A stretch of 64,000 nt of DNA, from NCBI GenBank assembly GCA_030762985.1, contig CM061043.1:28816631-28880630 (forward strand), in the 5' to 3' direction. The notes beneath the pieces are model-generated. The model saw only the letters and a program-made list of their open reading frames with translations, was not told the DNA's origin and made no database searches. Position numbers and translations under genes: made by a program. Positions within the stretch are counted from its first letter, which is position 1; every line of letters starts with the position of its first letter. The stretch comes from Adelphocoris suturalis (taxonomy: Eukaryota > Arthropoda > Insecta > Hemiptera > Miridae). This document shows positions 1 through 13,743 of the stretch, one piece after another.

Positions 1-3000
1 GCAAAAATGACCCAAAATTGATTAACAATCATTATTTTCTCAAACGCTGGTGCTTAGAATATTTCATTCAGAAGAACGTTGAAAAGATTATACCCAAGCC
101 CAAAAAGATTTCAAGATGATTGGTACCTCATATGCATCTATTATGGGAGAAAAGTGGCAAAAGTTGAATTGGATCTTTAGATGTAACTGCGATAAAACAG
201 GGAATGGAAAACTCGGGACAATGTGGGATAAGCCCACACGTTTTTGAGCTCACAGAATTCGGGGTTGTCGTAAGCCATTCAGTCAACAAATTAACAAATA
301 ATCAATGCTCTCAGACCCCTCATAAGAGGATGGATTCTCTTTGATTAAACGTACAACTCTCAGGGAAATACAATAAGCCTACAGGCTTCCGCGATTGGAG
401 ACCGAACTGATAGCTTCTCTATACATCTACATCCTAAGCCATAGAATCATCCATCGACAATAAAACATGATACCACGAACCAAACATTTGAAACGATCTA
501 TTGTGGTATTTTCAAGACCAGCACTGTCTCGAATATACCCAGCAGCTCAGGCAAGTAATGCTTGAAGAATTTCAAACTGCGCAGTATACGAGGTAAGTGA
601 GAGGCACTGAGGGGAGGTTACACCTTTCGCGACGTTGTATAATGAAAGGTGAGATTCGTTCGCGGACCCAGATTCGCCTTCTAGTTTAGGCCCCTATCTC
701 AGCTTTTAGCTTCTGGGCAGCGTATAATTATAGGTTTTTTTAAAAAGCCGTCCTCGTTGCGGGAGAGGGAACCAGATTTTGTACCCGGACGACGCTGTGT
801 GAATGGCGATTGGACGGTAGAGGGCGGTTTTCAGATTTTTTTCTTTTTTTTTCTTATTCCTACTGGAGAGGGTGTTGCGAGAAACTGGACAACGCATCAG
901 AACCTGGACCGGCTTTCTTGCGAGCCACAAGTGGAAGGCCACTCCCATGTTGGTCTAAAACCTGACCAACAATATATTGCGAATCAGTTCCTCGATCTCG
1001 AATTGCGGAACTAGCACTAGCATAGTGACAATAAACAAATGAATAACTCTGCTTAAACAGGAGTTCACAGCGAAAATGGATTTTTACGCTGAGGCTTCCA
1101 GATGTTTATGGAGATGATGAGAGGAGGGGCGAATCGTCTATAGTTTGCCGTCTTACATGCTGCAACTCACGCAACGGGCATATTAGAATCTATCGTCGTA
1201 CCTATGTTGAAGTATGGGCTTCACAGCAATGTATTAGAATGAATTCATGACAGTAAATACTTAACAATGAATTCAATAATAGCAATGAAAAGGATTCGCC
1301 CATGACATTTCTGGAGGTATGAATGCTCTTTTCCAGCTACTGACAGATAGAAAAGGTGTCAGCGTGATACTATGATAGATACCGATAAACATATATTTAT
1401 ATGATTGGTGAAAATGTGTTTTCTGTTTTTCATACCCATAAATTTGGTCCATTCCTGATAATAATTTTCAGAACAGTTAAATAAATTTATTTTAACCCAT
1501 CTGAGTGTTGGTAGAGTAAAATTCGTACAATGGCTTACCACAAATGGTTTTGATGAATAATGACCTTAAAGTTATGAAGAGTAGGTACATTGAATATACA
1601 AGAAACTGTCATAGGGTCAGCATATGTTATCGAATATACATGAAGTTATGCTCACAGAATTCATCACCCGACAATTCAGCATGTTGTGTAACGTGGCGGA
1701 GATTGTAGTTAGACGATGAACTTTCAATGATCAGCGTAACACATATTTCATTAATGTAGGGATCGAACTCGTTAAAAACTTGAACAACTACTTGTCATTC
1801 CACGAACCATAATGTTACAATCCTTACATTGTTTCTTATTGCTCGAGCAAGGTGATCAGAACCTAGGTCGACAGTCCGCAGGGGAGGAGCCGTGACGGTG
1901 TATGTTCTAACGAAGACATGAGCTCGTTCGCTAAGGTCAAATCGTCATAACGGAATCACATAAACCGCTCTAGACCAGAAATGATGCCTCGACCGATGGA
2001 AAATATGGTTTCTTCGAAAGCTGACACATACCTGTTACATACAGCTTTAATTGTTGTTTCAGACATACTGTCATTGTTATACAATAAACTACACTGTTCT
2101 TTGTTAACAGTAGACTTCCTGTGAGGTGTGGTGCACTTTAGTTGTATTTTCAAGTGAATTTTATCTTCTCCTTTCCCTTTGTTCACCCCTAGTTCAATAC
2201 ATCCATGACCTTTTTCAGTTCAAGTGTTTTTGGGAAATTGGAGTGCAACATAATTACAACAGCTCAACAACTTAGTAACTCATCATACTCCTTGGTTGAG
2301 TTGTGTAAGAGAATTTTTCCCCAACATTTTTCTTTTCTGTAATTGTTTTCCTTATGAGGCTAAAAAAAATTACATTTCTGAACCTTGAAGATACCATAGA
2401 CTCCTTCCCTAAATCGAAAATATCAAGAGGTTGAGAAAACTTGTAGACAACATTGCTCAAATAGTGCAGGAAACACCAAATTCTAGATAGAAACATTGGG
2501 CTTCATCTAGGTTTTAAGTTATAATTTATTAAACACATTTTTTTTGGTCGATTATAAGGTTCATTATTGAAAATAATAAACCAAAAGACCTTCGTGAGTT
2601 GATGATCCAAAAATTGTGAATATTGGTACAAGATTTTGAGTTAATTTATTACCTTTAAAAGCCAATTCATTATCATTACAAGTTTATATTGGTATTGTGG
2701 CAATCACGTTTTATTATATCACCCGTACTCTGATTGATATTAGCGAATTCTATGGAACTATCAAAGTTCATTCAGGGATTCTAGAATCGTTGTCATGAAG
2801 CGTACATAGAGGTAGGTGCACGTATAACTGGCTACTTGAAATCATAAATCTACGAAATTAAAAACCCTTTCTGGAATGATTCGCAGAGTTTTAATCTTGT
2901 AATTTCGTTTTCATGTTGGAGGAATACAATGACATTATTCCGAAATTTTATTTAAAAAAAAGGTCGTTGTGGCCATAAATTGTTTTTTAATGTTCTACAA

Positions 3001-3036
3001 AGTTTCCCCCCAGCAAATGAGGCTTCTTCGGGGAGA
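1..3036. other. AT-rich non-coding stretch, nothing identified
   Basis: No recognisable protein, RNA gene or repeat unit was found. There is a T-rich tract near 834-853. If the UNC93-like gene continues to lower coordinates, this stretch is intronic or carries an unrecognised last exon. Confidence 0.5.
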
Positions 3037-3389
3037 TGAGAATTAAATTTAAAATACAACAATCTCTATTGTTTTGTTTCGTACGAAAATAACACCTAGA
3101 ATCATCAATTATTCATGAAAATCAAATTTAAAATTGTTTATCTTTATGTTAGTATCTTTATGTAACGATGTTACCTACATAGAGATGAACAATTTTAAAT
3201 TTGATTTTCATGAATTTATAATAAATTCTAAATGTGATAGTCATACAAAACAAAACAATAGAGGTTTTATTAAATTTGATATTTTGAATTTAATTCTCAT
3301 TTCCCTGGTCAGTTTTTGGGAAGAAACGTTGGAGAATAATAATAAACAATTTAAGGACAGAAAGGCCTTTTTTTGTAAAGTGTTGAACT
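3037..3389. mobile_element. Foldback MITE-like element, related to the 13744-14100 element
   Basis: The arms at about 3037-3145 and 3182-3300 are imperfect reverse complements; both contain the ATCAAATTTAAAATTGTT motif or its complement. The sequence after the right arm (about 3305-3389) shares GGGAAGAAACGTTGGAGAAT and GGACAGAAAGGCCTTTTTTT with the 3' part of the element at 13744-14100. The matching left terminal repeat is not visible, so this copy is truncated or rearranged on its left side. The open frame at 3134-3391 is simply the repeat being read through. Confidence 0.7.
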
Positions 3390-4150
3390 AATTTAGACTG
3401 CCCGAATAAAGAAACGTTATAATGAAATTACTCGGTATCGCACAGGGACTACAGAACCATCTCACAATTTAAGAGATGATGCTTTTTTCTCCAAGAGGCA
3501 ACCCCTCTCACTCAGACGACCCAACGCCTTTGTCGAAGGCACGACTTCAATCCATAAAACAAACAAGCCACAATGGAGGCCTCCCAAGGATCCTTTTTGC
3601 AGGCTCCGATACCGGTTTCCTGAAGGTCAGGGTGGTTGAATAGTAGGCGTGCAGTTCTCCGTAGGGGGTAAGGTAAGGCTTGTAATGCCAACGTCACGGC
3701 AACACATCCCTTGCTTGGGGAACACCTCTCCGGAGCGAGGAATTCTCATTGATTTATGTTCAACGTTCCCCGAGTTCTTTGGCCGGAGAGGGGTCAGCCC
3801 TGAGGTGACGAATATTCGCGACAAAGGAAGAGACAGAGCGAAGGGAATTGGATACAAAAAAATAGCTAAACTGCGCAGACCACTGACACGACGTCATATG
3901 AGGAAAAATGGTGTAAAGCATGGTGTATTTAGTAATGTACGTGTCTTATACGTTTAAATATATGTTGGCAGGCATGTGCATTGGCAGCTACGCATGTGCA
4001 TTGGCAGCTAAGCAACACATGCTTTATGACAGAGTAAAAATGTTGATATGAATATCGTCTGGTTTGTACCAGCTTCGCCGTTTATCCATGCAAGTGTGTA
4101 AGCTCGAATTACCTTGGCTCTCGACTTGCTGGACTTCACCGATGAACGAC
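3390..4150. other. GC-richer non-coding stretch, unassigned
   Basis: Positions 3480-3860 are noticeably richer in G and C than the flanks and are open in one frame on each strand for 75-100 codons. Neither translation resembles a family I know, and no clear splice pair frames them. Confidence 0.4.
3972..4010. repeat. Two tandem copies of a 20-bp unit
   Basis: GCATGTGCATTGGCAGCTA occurs twice in a row, 3972-3990 and 3992-4010, separated by one base. It borders the degenerate satellite that follows. Confidence 0.9.
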
Positions 4151-4970
4151 CAATAAAATTACAACGTGAGAAATCCCGATCTGCTGGGTGAGCTATGAGG
4201 CCAATATCTTTCCTAATCGCCCTTAACATGCCCAAATTTGAAGCAGAGCCTCTCTAGGACACGTAGAAGAGAATTTCAACTTGCATAACTCCATTTATGA
4301 GCTGTGTCAGCCGACAGGCTTAAATGATCATCCTACAATGCTGAAATTTGAAACAGAGCCGCAGAGAAGAGAATTACAATGTGCTGGACCACACTGATCA
4401 ATCTACGATGCTGAAATTTGAAATTTAGCCTCTCTAGGATACGTAGAAGATAATTACAACTCGATGGACCACACTGATCAGCTGAGTGAGCCGTCAGGTT
4501 GAAATGACCAACATAAGACGGTGAAATTTGAAACGGGGCCTCTCTAGGATTCATAGAAAAGAATTGCAACGTGATGGACACACTGATCAACTGAGTGAGC
4601 CGTCAGGATGAAATGATCAACCTAAGATGCTGAAATTTGAAGCAGAGCCTCTCTAGGATACATAGAATTACAACGTGCAGAACCGCCGTAATAATCTGAT
4701 TTAGGTCTAAGGCTAACTTATCTTCCAATCGTCCTAAGATACTGAAAGCTAGAACAGAGCCCCTCGATAGCATACGTAGAAAACTTATTTATTAAAGACG
4801 GGACAAGCCCAATTGCAAGATTTACAATGGTTTACATTGTCTGACAGAATGGAAATACAACCAGAGAATAACACTACAACGATAGGAACCAGATGAGAAA
4901 AGAAGGGGAAGAATGGTGGGTACATAGAATAAAATTACAACGCGCGGATAAACTCTGATCAGTTGAGTGA
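4150..4970. repeat. Degenerate tandem satellite, unit about 110-120 bp
   Basis: The order of words recurs several times: CTGAAATTTGAAACAGAGCC, then CTCTCTAGGATACGTAGAA, then GAATTACAACGTG, then GACCACACTGATCA, then GAGTGAGCCGTCAGG and a GAAATGATCAACCTAAGATG-like tail. Starts of the GAAATTTGAA word lie near 4233, 4343, 4411, 4527 and 4633, with decayed units on both edges (near 4155 and 4925). One unit near 4343-4411 is shortened by deletion. Confidence 0.85.
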
Positions 4971-7673
4971 TTTGAACAATATTTCTGATGTGTATAAAGG
5001 ATTATATTAATCATCGTGATATTTAGAACTTATGCAGAGGAGTGAATACCATACGATTAGAAAAACTAGAGTTTAGGTACATATTTTCATCAATGCACTC
5101 CTATTTACATTTATGTAACAGAGACCTTCCAAATTCCATTCCCCTGACAATCATCAAAATTTCAAAGATTACACTGTAAATAATTTTGTCGAGGAGTTCT
5201 ATATCGTGAATAATAGTAGAGACTTGTGTGATAAAATTTAAGGTACCACCAGCAATCCATCCATCATAGGCCTCATGGTTAATGGTAAAAATGTTCATAT
5301 ACATTATTTGCAGTAAGCTCCTGCTATATTTAATAATTTCTTAATACAAAAACCAACGTAGCTCAATAACAGTTGCTTTGTAACACCTTTTGAGTCATTA
5401 AGAATTTCGACATTACTATTCATTTCGTTAGCAAATGGAGAGACTCATACGATAAAATTTATAAGGTATTCATCATAGGTCTCATGGTGAAAATATCTAA
5501 CTATCTGCATTTGAGAGGAAGTATTTAATGTCGATTCTGGGGGTTAGAGACATCTACTGACGTTTCTATGATATACTTATATTTCAAGAATGTTCCAGAA
5601 AATAGATTTTTAGGCCGATTAAAGAGCTGACAGTTAGATTTCAGGGGCACTAGAAGGGATTCAGTTGACGTGATGTTTTTCAAATTACGATATTAACCCT
5701 ACCTACGTATGTGAGTAAGCATGTGAAGATGTTATTAAATCATGAGTTCATTAAGTAAATAACTTAATTTGTTAACGAATTCATTATTCACCACCTAGTT
5801 GGCTTCCCTATTACTGAATTGACTCCAAGAATAAGATCTGACGTCAACCCGCTCTATTACACTAGCAGAGACGATTTTTCGAAAACCTATCGTGTGATTT
5901 TTCTGTTTTTTACGGCTTGTTTCGAAAGCGGCAGTTGTTACGGCGAGCTTCGCAGCCTGTAATCTAGACAATTGGTCTTCAACAAGACGTGGATTGTGAA
6001 AAGTAAACTAGTGAGAAAAAAAAACTTCATGGGATCCAGGATTAACTAGCTTTGTTAACCGTAATTATTAGTTAACATTAATACCAGTAATAATCGATTT
6101 TCAAATACTAGTAAGGTGTAGAGCAAGAGATTGGAGTACATAAAAATACATAATAAATGAAATGGACAAATAGATAAATACAACCGAATTTGCATCTTGA
6201 TTTGCATGAGTTATTATTAAAAATTGTGGAGATTACGTCTCAAAAGTAATGAGTGCTAATTTCTTTAAAAAAAAAGAAAAAAAAAAAAAAGTTATTAGCA
6301 AAATTTACTTTCGAAGCATTCTTTAGTTTTCCTATTTTTATTGCTAACGCCCGAAGAAATTTTGTAAATGTCACGTTCCGAGATGAACGGATCATTTTGA
6401 CTTAATCATGGATCGAACTTTGTCTGCGTATTTGCCCAAACAAGACTTTGTCTCCCATCTGTAATTTAGTTTCGATGAGAGCTGTAGTTTGATTCTGATA
6501 CGCAGTTTTTGGGTTTTACCCGTACGAGTAGAATTCCTCACTGGTATTGTTATTGGTAATTGCCCAAAGGAATGTTGCAAAAGTCATGTTCCAGGATGGA
6601 TGAGTAAGTCATTTCAACAAATAACGATCCCTGAGTATAGAATAGAGACAATGTCAGGTACCTGGCGTTCAAAATTATCTTCTCTTTCACATATTCGTAA
6701 CGATTACTCTATAAACTCTAAACACTTCTAAATACTCTATAGAACGGACCTTAACTGAATGATATTCGAGGCTATTATTTTGTCAAATTAACCCAGTCTT
6801 TCTAGAACACAACTTTCAAGCCCTTCTGTAATATTGGTGAGAGTTTTATTGAGTTGTAAAATCTCCATAGTCATCTACTAGCCTTTGCACAAGGTTTTTT
6901 GGCCGGTACGAAAAGCATTCCTCAGTGCTATTGGTATTGCAATTTTCTAACAATAGAAGTTGATAAGATGGAACTACTAGGTGAAATTGCGCATCTTCCT
7001 TCAAGAAGGGAAAAAACCGAACAAAACCACATACGACCACCGTCATTACCGCAGCCCATTCCGATCGTTGAAGCTCGTCGAGTAATCATCGCGTTCCGCG
7101 ATGGAACGGTGGGAGTTTTTTTCTCACGGGCAACCCCAGTCGTAAGGAACCCACCAAAAAGGAGGATGGCAGTGCAAAAGTCAAGGTCAATAGGTCCCTA
7201 ACGACCAGCCCAGAGGAGCTCATCGCCTGAAATCTTCAGGTTTCCTTGTTCTTCGGCACTTGCAAGAGTGGGAAGGCGGGTCGCCAAGTCGGTTCCAGGA
7301 TGTTTGTCGTGGCAACTGGGAGATCAAGGGCAACATCGGGGTGTGGGCGCTGAGGAATGTCGAACGCGTAATCCGCTCGCAAGGCAACGGTTAATCAAAA
7401 TCCAGTCAATGAGGATTTATAGGTTTTTATTTTATCACGTGCGCGGGACTTTCTTTATTTTCTTTCGTTGAAGGTTAGTTTTGTATGAAACTGCGTTCCA
7501 ATGAAGTGAAGAACCGCAACTCTGTGAACGAGAATACAGAACCTTAACTGAATCACTTCTCGATTATATTCGACCATATGAACGGCAGTGATGATGTTAA
7601 CATGGGGAGAATGTGTTGGTTTTAACAGTGATTGCAAAACATTTAGAAAACAGTTCCAGTCATGCAGCATGAT
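4971..7673. other. Non-coding stretch with poly(A) tract and weak internal duplications
   Basis: No gene was identified. An A-rich tract lies at 6267-6290. Around 6310-6400, 6520-6600 and 6890-6950 a degenerate motif recurs (a CATTCCTCA-like word followed by TATTGxTATTGGTAATTG-like wording and, in two of the three, a CATGTTCC-like word). This suggests an old, decayed local duplication. Positions 7000-7400 are GC-richer but show no recognisable coding frame. Confidence 0.4.
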
Positions 7674-8160
7674 CGTATTAGCAAATTTTCTAAAATTACC
7701 ACCTTTCGTATTAGGTTTATGTTAAATTGTAGTGAAATTTGAGCAAGTTGAGTAGAAATTGTAAAATACCAGTTTTATGGCAGAAAACTCGTACTAAATA
7801 AAATTTGGTGATGCAAAAGAGATTTTGGATTTTTAGATTTTTTGCAGTTCTTATAGATTTTTCAGCAAATATTGAAATTTAAGGACGTTTTTCGGCATAA
7901 CTTTGTGCAAAAAATGTTTTTAATGCCCTGTTTAATCGTTGATAATTTTGTTTTTACAAAATTTTGATTGGAGGCCGTACTTAGCCATTTTTAGTGATTT
8001 TTTGTGGACATTTTTTGAAATTTGGGGAATACAATGTGCTCAAAAAATGCTGGCCAACGAACTCTTCCTTTCATTTGGATATCTTGATTTTTGGCGCAAG
8101 AATGGGATTTTTATCTCAACCCTAAGAAGAGTTATGATATTCTAAAATCCAAAAACTCGC
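7674..8160 (+). repeat. Dispersed AT-rich repeat (family X), plus orientation
   Basis: This stretch aligns by eye to the reverse complement of about 39000-39295. Shared words, in order, include GCAAATTTTCT, TTACCACCT, CGTATTAGGT, a GATTTTGGATTTTT run and GAAATTTAAG followed by a TTTTTTGGC/TTTTCGGC-type tail. Fragments of the same kind occur near 43270-43380 and 58195-58295. No terminal repeats or coding capacity are evident. Confidence 0.75.
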
Positions 8161-10064
8161 GTTAGTATCCAAAGGTCAGATGTTGAAGGAAAAAGAACCT
8201 AGGTGAGTTCAATGAAAGTATCTTTTATCGTGATCTACGTTGAAAATCCACAGAAAGCACACGCTATTATGTCGACTTATTTTCGACGAAGGGGGGAAAA
8301 AATCAGCGTAGCATGACTCCAAACTTAACGCAGCCCTCACGTTTACTCGTTTCTCAAAACTCTTAATTACTTAAAATTAAGACCAAATTAAAACCAATGA
8401 CTTATGAAAAGAATCATCTGCCACCGCCTGTAACTGGTCTGGTGAACAGGTCCCAGCTCTTGCACCCTCCCTATTTCCCAATACAAATATCTTCTCCGAA
8501 TAACACCCGATCGACGAGCTACAGGGCCAAAGAATTGCAGCAATTGCTGTAAATAAACAATCAACAACATCCCCCGAACCTGGAGTTCCTCCAATATGGA
8601 AAATTTCGTATGATAAGCAGTATACAGAAAACGAAGCTATCTCTCTCTTCTTCAAATTTCTAAAGCACCATATTGTTACAGCTCCGCGCTTTTAATGTAA
8701 ATCTTTCAGCCCCATAAAGAAAATATTTTATTTTCTTTATGTAGTGGGAGTAGAGGGACTTTGGGTTTTGAATTTTCAGCAACCCTCCTCTGCGACTTAA
8801 TGGATCTATTGTGTGGATTGCCCCCAGGCTGCATTAGTCTATTGGTAGGTAAGGGTTTTCCAAAAACCGTTTCCCCTAATGTTTAAGCAAACTAGAAGAG
8901 GTGGACGTATGCCACCTCGGAAATGTCATCAGGAGATATGACATCATTCCCAAGGATGGAAAACACCAGGACATTATAATACCGATCGTTCCAAACGCAC
9001 TTCAATCATTTTAAGGGAATGAACAAACATTCAATTCGAAATGTCTGATGTGATTGTGACACGGCTTCAGAACCAACATAGTTATTTAGTATTTGAAGTT
9101 TACTTTCTTTTACCCAATTGTTACTATGATGAAAATTACATTAGCAGTTTAGTTTATCAATTGACGAAGAAAAGTGTTTTTATTTAAAATTAAGCGCAAG
9201 TAGCAATGTTACTAAGTATGCGATAAAGTGGAAATATTGAAGCACATCGCGCACCTTTTCTAATAGACATAATCTTTGAACAAATCAATGTATAAATCAA
9301 TTAGTATAGCATTGGCAAACAACAAAGTTACCCAACAGTTTATATTCGAAACTAATATATGCCAATAATATTTTCAAGTTAGTGTTGGATATAAAAGGAG
9401 CAATATAAAACCCCCTACTATGTAATAAAGATTCCACGTAATTCGGTATCTACAAAAAGAAAGGTCTGTCCTTGGTCACTTGAGCTTGAGTGAGCTCATG
9501 TTACATTCGTCCCTTGAACCTCTTTTCAGTTCAGAAGCTTTGTCATTCCGGCCAAAAAAGATGATATCATGTGAAGTGAAAGGGGCATCGAAGTAGGATA
9601 TCATACGAGTACAATTTAGTCTTCTTTTGTAAACAGTGAAGCGCCTTCTAAACAGTATTCCATGTTCATAATGAAGCACGAGCCGGCGAAAGAACCCGTT
9701 TTATTGTTAACATGCGCTAAGTGAAAAGACAAAATACTTATAACGCGAAGACTAGCTGTTTATTCGGATAATTAGCAGTGTCGTATAAAATCTCAACCTT
9801 TGTGTACCGTCGGTCAAGCAACTCCGTGCCACTTCGAATTGCTGTTGAGAATAAATCACCTTTCTTTTTACCGAGTTTCCATGGTAACCAATATTGTGAG
9901 TATCGTTATGAACGGGATGTTTTTGGTGCAACCAACAAGGGAATTTTCTTAAAGTGCAGTGTTGAAATTCAATAATCCCGTTAGACCAAAGAAAGGCTTG
10001 GTCTATAAGGGAGAGACCCTATTAGAATTGATATAAAGAAGTATGTGGCACTCCAAACAAAGAG
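8161..10064. other. Non-coding stretch, nothing identified
   Basis: Two overlapping minus-strand frames at 8377-8655 are open for 68-92 codons but do not resemble a known family. A short near-palindrome, AAAGAAAATATTTTATTTTCTTT, is read around 8717-8739. No repeat family was recognised. Confidence 0.4.
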
Positions 10065-10415
10065 AAAATACACTGCCAAGGACACAAGCTTCCTCGTGTC
10101 TTCAACGTGACTTCAACAAGAAAATTACGTTCACGCATGCGCTGATCCAATCATAATGGATCTGATAGGGGATCATTTAGGTCTAAACCCACACTATTCC
10201 TGAAAATTTCATTAAAATCCAAGTGAAATTGTGTAAGTTATGGCTGTGGCAAAGCAATGTGGACAGACGGACGGACGGACGGACACGAAACTAAATTTGT
10301 TCAGGAGGCCATGAAACACAAAATGCGAGTGGAAATTTTCATTTTGGAGCAGACACATTTTTTTCATTTCAAAGTGAAAACAAAGCTTCCGCTGCCTTGC
10401 AGACTCTGAAGCAAA
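10065..10415 (+). repeat. Dispersed repeat (family Y), short copy
   Basis: This copy begins with CACTGCCAAGGACACAAGCTTCCTCGTG-type wording, carries ACGCATGCGC near 10134-10143, then a CCTGAAAATTTCATTAAAAT word. A (GGAC)n tract at 10266-10285 follows. It ends with TGCGAGTGGAAATTTTCATT and a terminal hairpin-forming GCTTCC...GAAGC segment. The same order is found in the longer copies at 17.6, 18.7 and 20.9 kb. Confidence 0.8.
10266..10285. repeat. (GGAC)n microsatellite inside family Y copy
   Basis: About five GGAC units follow a run of GACAGACGG. Related GACAGACAG wording ends other family Y copies (near 21435), so the tract probably grew from element sequence. Confidence 0.85.
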
Positions 10416-13400
10416 ATAACCTTAATCAAATCCGTTTTAGACCATTCTAAGACTGAATCCGAGAAAAAATTTATGGTGAGTGTGAAATAATTTTGTTGAC
10501 GCTACTAAGGCTGCATTTCTTAACCGATTTTCATGATTCATTTTTCGATCGATCTCTATTTTAGTTTACTTATTCAACGAATCTTGGACGTTTCAAATTT
10601 ATTATCGGTGGGGGTAAATGGAGAGGTTTTTCCGATAAATCATTATATTATCATTTTTTTGTGTGGTAATATCTCAAATTTTCATATTTATAGACTCCTG
10701 ATACTGAAGGAAACTATAAGCCTTTATGTAATAATTTGCATTACATCCAGTTCATTTAGTAGGCAGTGCAAAAGACATCAATGTCCACGCTGAAATGGAT
10801 ACCTGAGGGAGTATACCCTTGAAATAACTATGTACACTACCTGCCTTCCCGCCCACATAAAGTATTCAAGGCTTTGAATTGTACGTTACCACTCCTACTT
10901 ACCTAAACATGTAGCAACGATGTAGTAGATTCTATCTTGAAAGAATGATCTTTCTTTTCTTCCTCCAATGCGATCAATATTAACGAGACGTTTCGATGTT
11001 TTTTTATTTGAGAGTAAAGGTCAGTATAGATTTTCTTGTGAGGTCTTGCTCAATCTACCTTTATAAATACCTATTATTGTATTTCAAACGATCAAACCAA
11101 AAATACTACAAATTGTTCAGTATGATATTCATTGTGTGTAACAAAATGATTCACTAAGCCCCTCTACATCTCACTCTTGTGTGATATAAGGATCCAAAAG
11201 TGAAGCTTTACGCAATTTCGACACTAACCAACGAAATAAAAATTTCAATAAGGTGCTAATTTTGAAGATCTGACCGAAAATTTGGATTCCAATTTTTTTT
11301 ATAGGTATGCAACTAAAATACCACTCAACTTAAACACATTTTTGTCTGACTCTGTTTTTCGAAATCATTTGAATTCCAAGTTTTTAAAGTGACTTGTTCA
11401 CAATATAATGCTTAAATATCAATATCATACAAATACAATATCACTCACCTGGAAATTAATATATCAACACGCCTACTTACAAATAATAAATTCACGATTT
11501 CATTCAAATTTTGAAGAAATACGAATTTTCCAAAATCTGCTTCTCACATCTGCGAACTCAACGCGAATGTTCATCTTGAAAGATTATTCATAAAAGCATT
11601 TTGAATATGGCACCATAAGATTAGTTCCAAAGCAACCTTTCGCATTGGTGAAACCAATGGAACTATAATCGTGTATATTTTTGAAAATGAGAAATTGTAT
11701 TCAATCATTGAAGTATCAAGTATTCTCAATATGTTTACACTTTTTCCAATTACTATAGTTTAGTTCGTGGGACGTGATATACATCAATGTGTGACTATAA
11801 TACCTCATACCGTTAGTTAGCGTTAAAACGTAAATTAAATACTTTTTTTTACGAAAAAAAATAAAATAAAGATAAAAAATCACAGTGCTTCAAAGTGATG
11901 AATTTTCACATACCTACGTGTTGGGTATTTTTCAACTAATTACAAAACTAATCTAAATTAATTTTCAGTATAAGTAAATATGAATTATTATTTTCATAAA
12001 TAATATCTTATTATTTTCTCTCTTGATTGAAACCATTACAGATCCTTGTTATATATTTGTGTATATAATGTGGCCGTTATAGACAAATCCAGAACATTCC
12101 TACTCCATCAACTTCCTGTTGAAACTAGGAAATCCATTTCTGGATATTGAAATTTCAAGGGTATTTCGAAAGAAAAAACATTTTTCGAAAGTTAGACGAA
12201 ATTACAGCCCTGTAAGACTAGAGCTCGCCAATCCATGTAATTAAATTAATTGAGACGAACGATGGGCAGGAAAAGTGATATGGTAATAAGCCAGGCTTGA
12301 TGCGATTGCACTGACCCACTTTCCTTAAAAGATAGCCATTTAAGGGAGTTTAATTCATATTTTTTAACGATAGACGAGAAATTTATTTTAAATAACCTCG
12401 ATCCGTGTACAAATTACAAGGCGTACAGTGTGCATTTCTAACATGTACAACTATATGTTTCAAGCGGTAGGAGGCTTTCAATGATTTATTATTAATGGTA
12501 GACGATAAATTTATTGAAGGAAGTGCAGAGGGAACTATAATTCATTAGATCCGGGGTTTTCATGGGTTAAATATTAAAGTAACAAACCGCTCCGATAAGT
12601 CAGTTCTTCATTTAAGGAATTGCCAATAACTTCTTGTGTTGGTAGGACAAGACTTACTTACTTCCCGCACGCTATAAATCATGACCCTTCCAGAGATTTA
12701 CCCTCATACAGGTATATTGCCTCCATTGGATTCAATAACTATAGTTAAACTTGTTCTACTGTTTTGCCAACAGCTATCTGGAAATAACGTATGTTAGTAA
12801 AAATTATGAGTTGAGTTCAGGCACAATGTAGTTTACAAGACATAAATGAAATTATTTCAAACATGTCTTCGAAGCTTCCTGAACTATTTAGATTCGGTTA
12901 CAGTCTGTTTTTTATGACCCTAAATAGCTACTGTTTTAACAGTACTGGGCTGGCTACCCTAAATCTAAAAAAAGCGAGTTTGTTCAAATTTTTAGGGTGG
13001 TTGATTGATTAGCATTAAAACATACTAGAGGTTATTTCCCTAGGATTTGTATAATGATTGAATCAGTTATAGCAACTGCGCATGCGCACCTTTGAAATTT
13101 GTTGTCACTGGAAATGTTCAATGATTGATGAATTCAATGATTCATGAAACTTGCAGGAATCTTACTGGTTATTCTCTATTAATGTCAATTTCATAGCCAT
13201 AGATTTGAAGATACCTAGTTCCTAAAACACCGAATTCCCATGATTAAGTTCTGTCTGCTCAAGTTTGGAGAGTATAGTTGATAGCTACGAATACCTATGA
13301 AATCTTTCACGACTGGTTCAGCAACAGTCACAGTACAACATGCACAAAAATGTAGTTTTTTGTCAATGGAAATCCATAACTGCTAGACCAATCTTGCTAA

Positions 13401-13743
13401 TAGTGGGGGATAGTTCGTTCGATGTCTCCAACTGTTCGCTATCAGTGTCAATTAGTGAGACAAACAGTAACGAGTGCGCAAGCGCAAAGTTAGTATGTCA
13501 ACACTCCGCTGCCACTGCACTCGACCCCCTCTATCTTTAATAAATTTCGTTCCCTAAATTCCTCCTCCTAATTCATTACATTCAATTACACATCCTCCAT
13601 TTTTATTGTATATGTAATTTTATCCTATGTATGCAATAATAGATAAGACTAATGGCCTGCCCATTCAGTTTCGCAAACGCATTAACATCATTCTGAAGGT
13701 ATGGATGGTTACGTTTCTTTATTTGGACAGTTCAAATTATAAA
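10416..13743. other. Non-coding stretch, nothing identified apart from one GCGCATGCGC-type site
   Basis: No coding feature is supported. A TGCGCATGCGCACC word at about 13077-13090 may be a decayed family Y fragment. Confidence 0.4.

Noticed and set aside
8377..8655. Minus-strand frame considered as the next UNC93-like exon
   Set aside because: It does not begin with the expected LYG wording after VNG and has no matching hydrophobic helices of the family.
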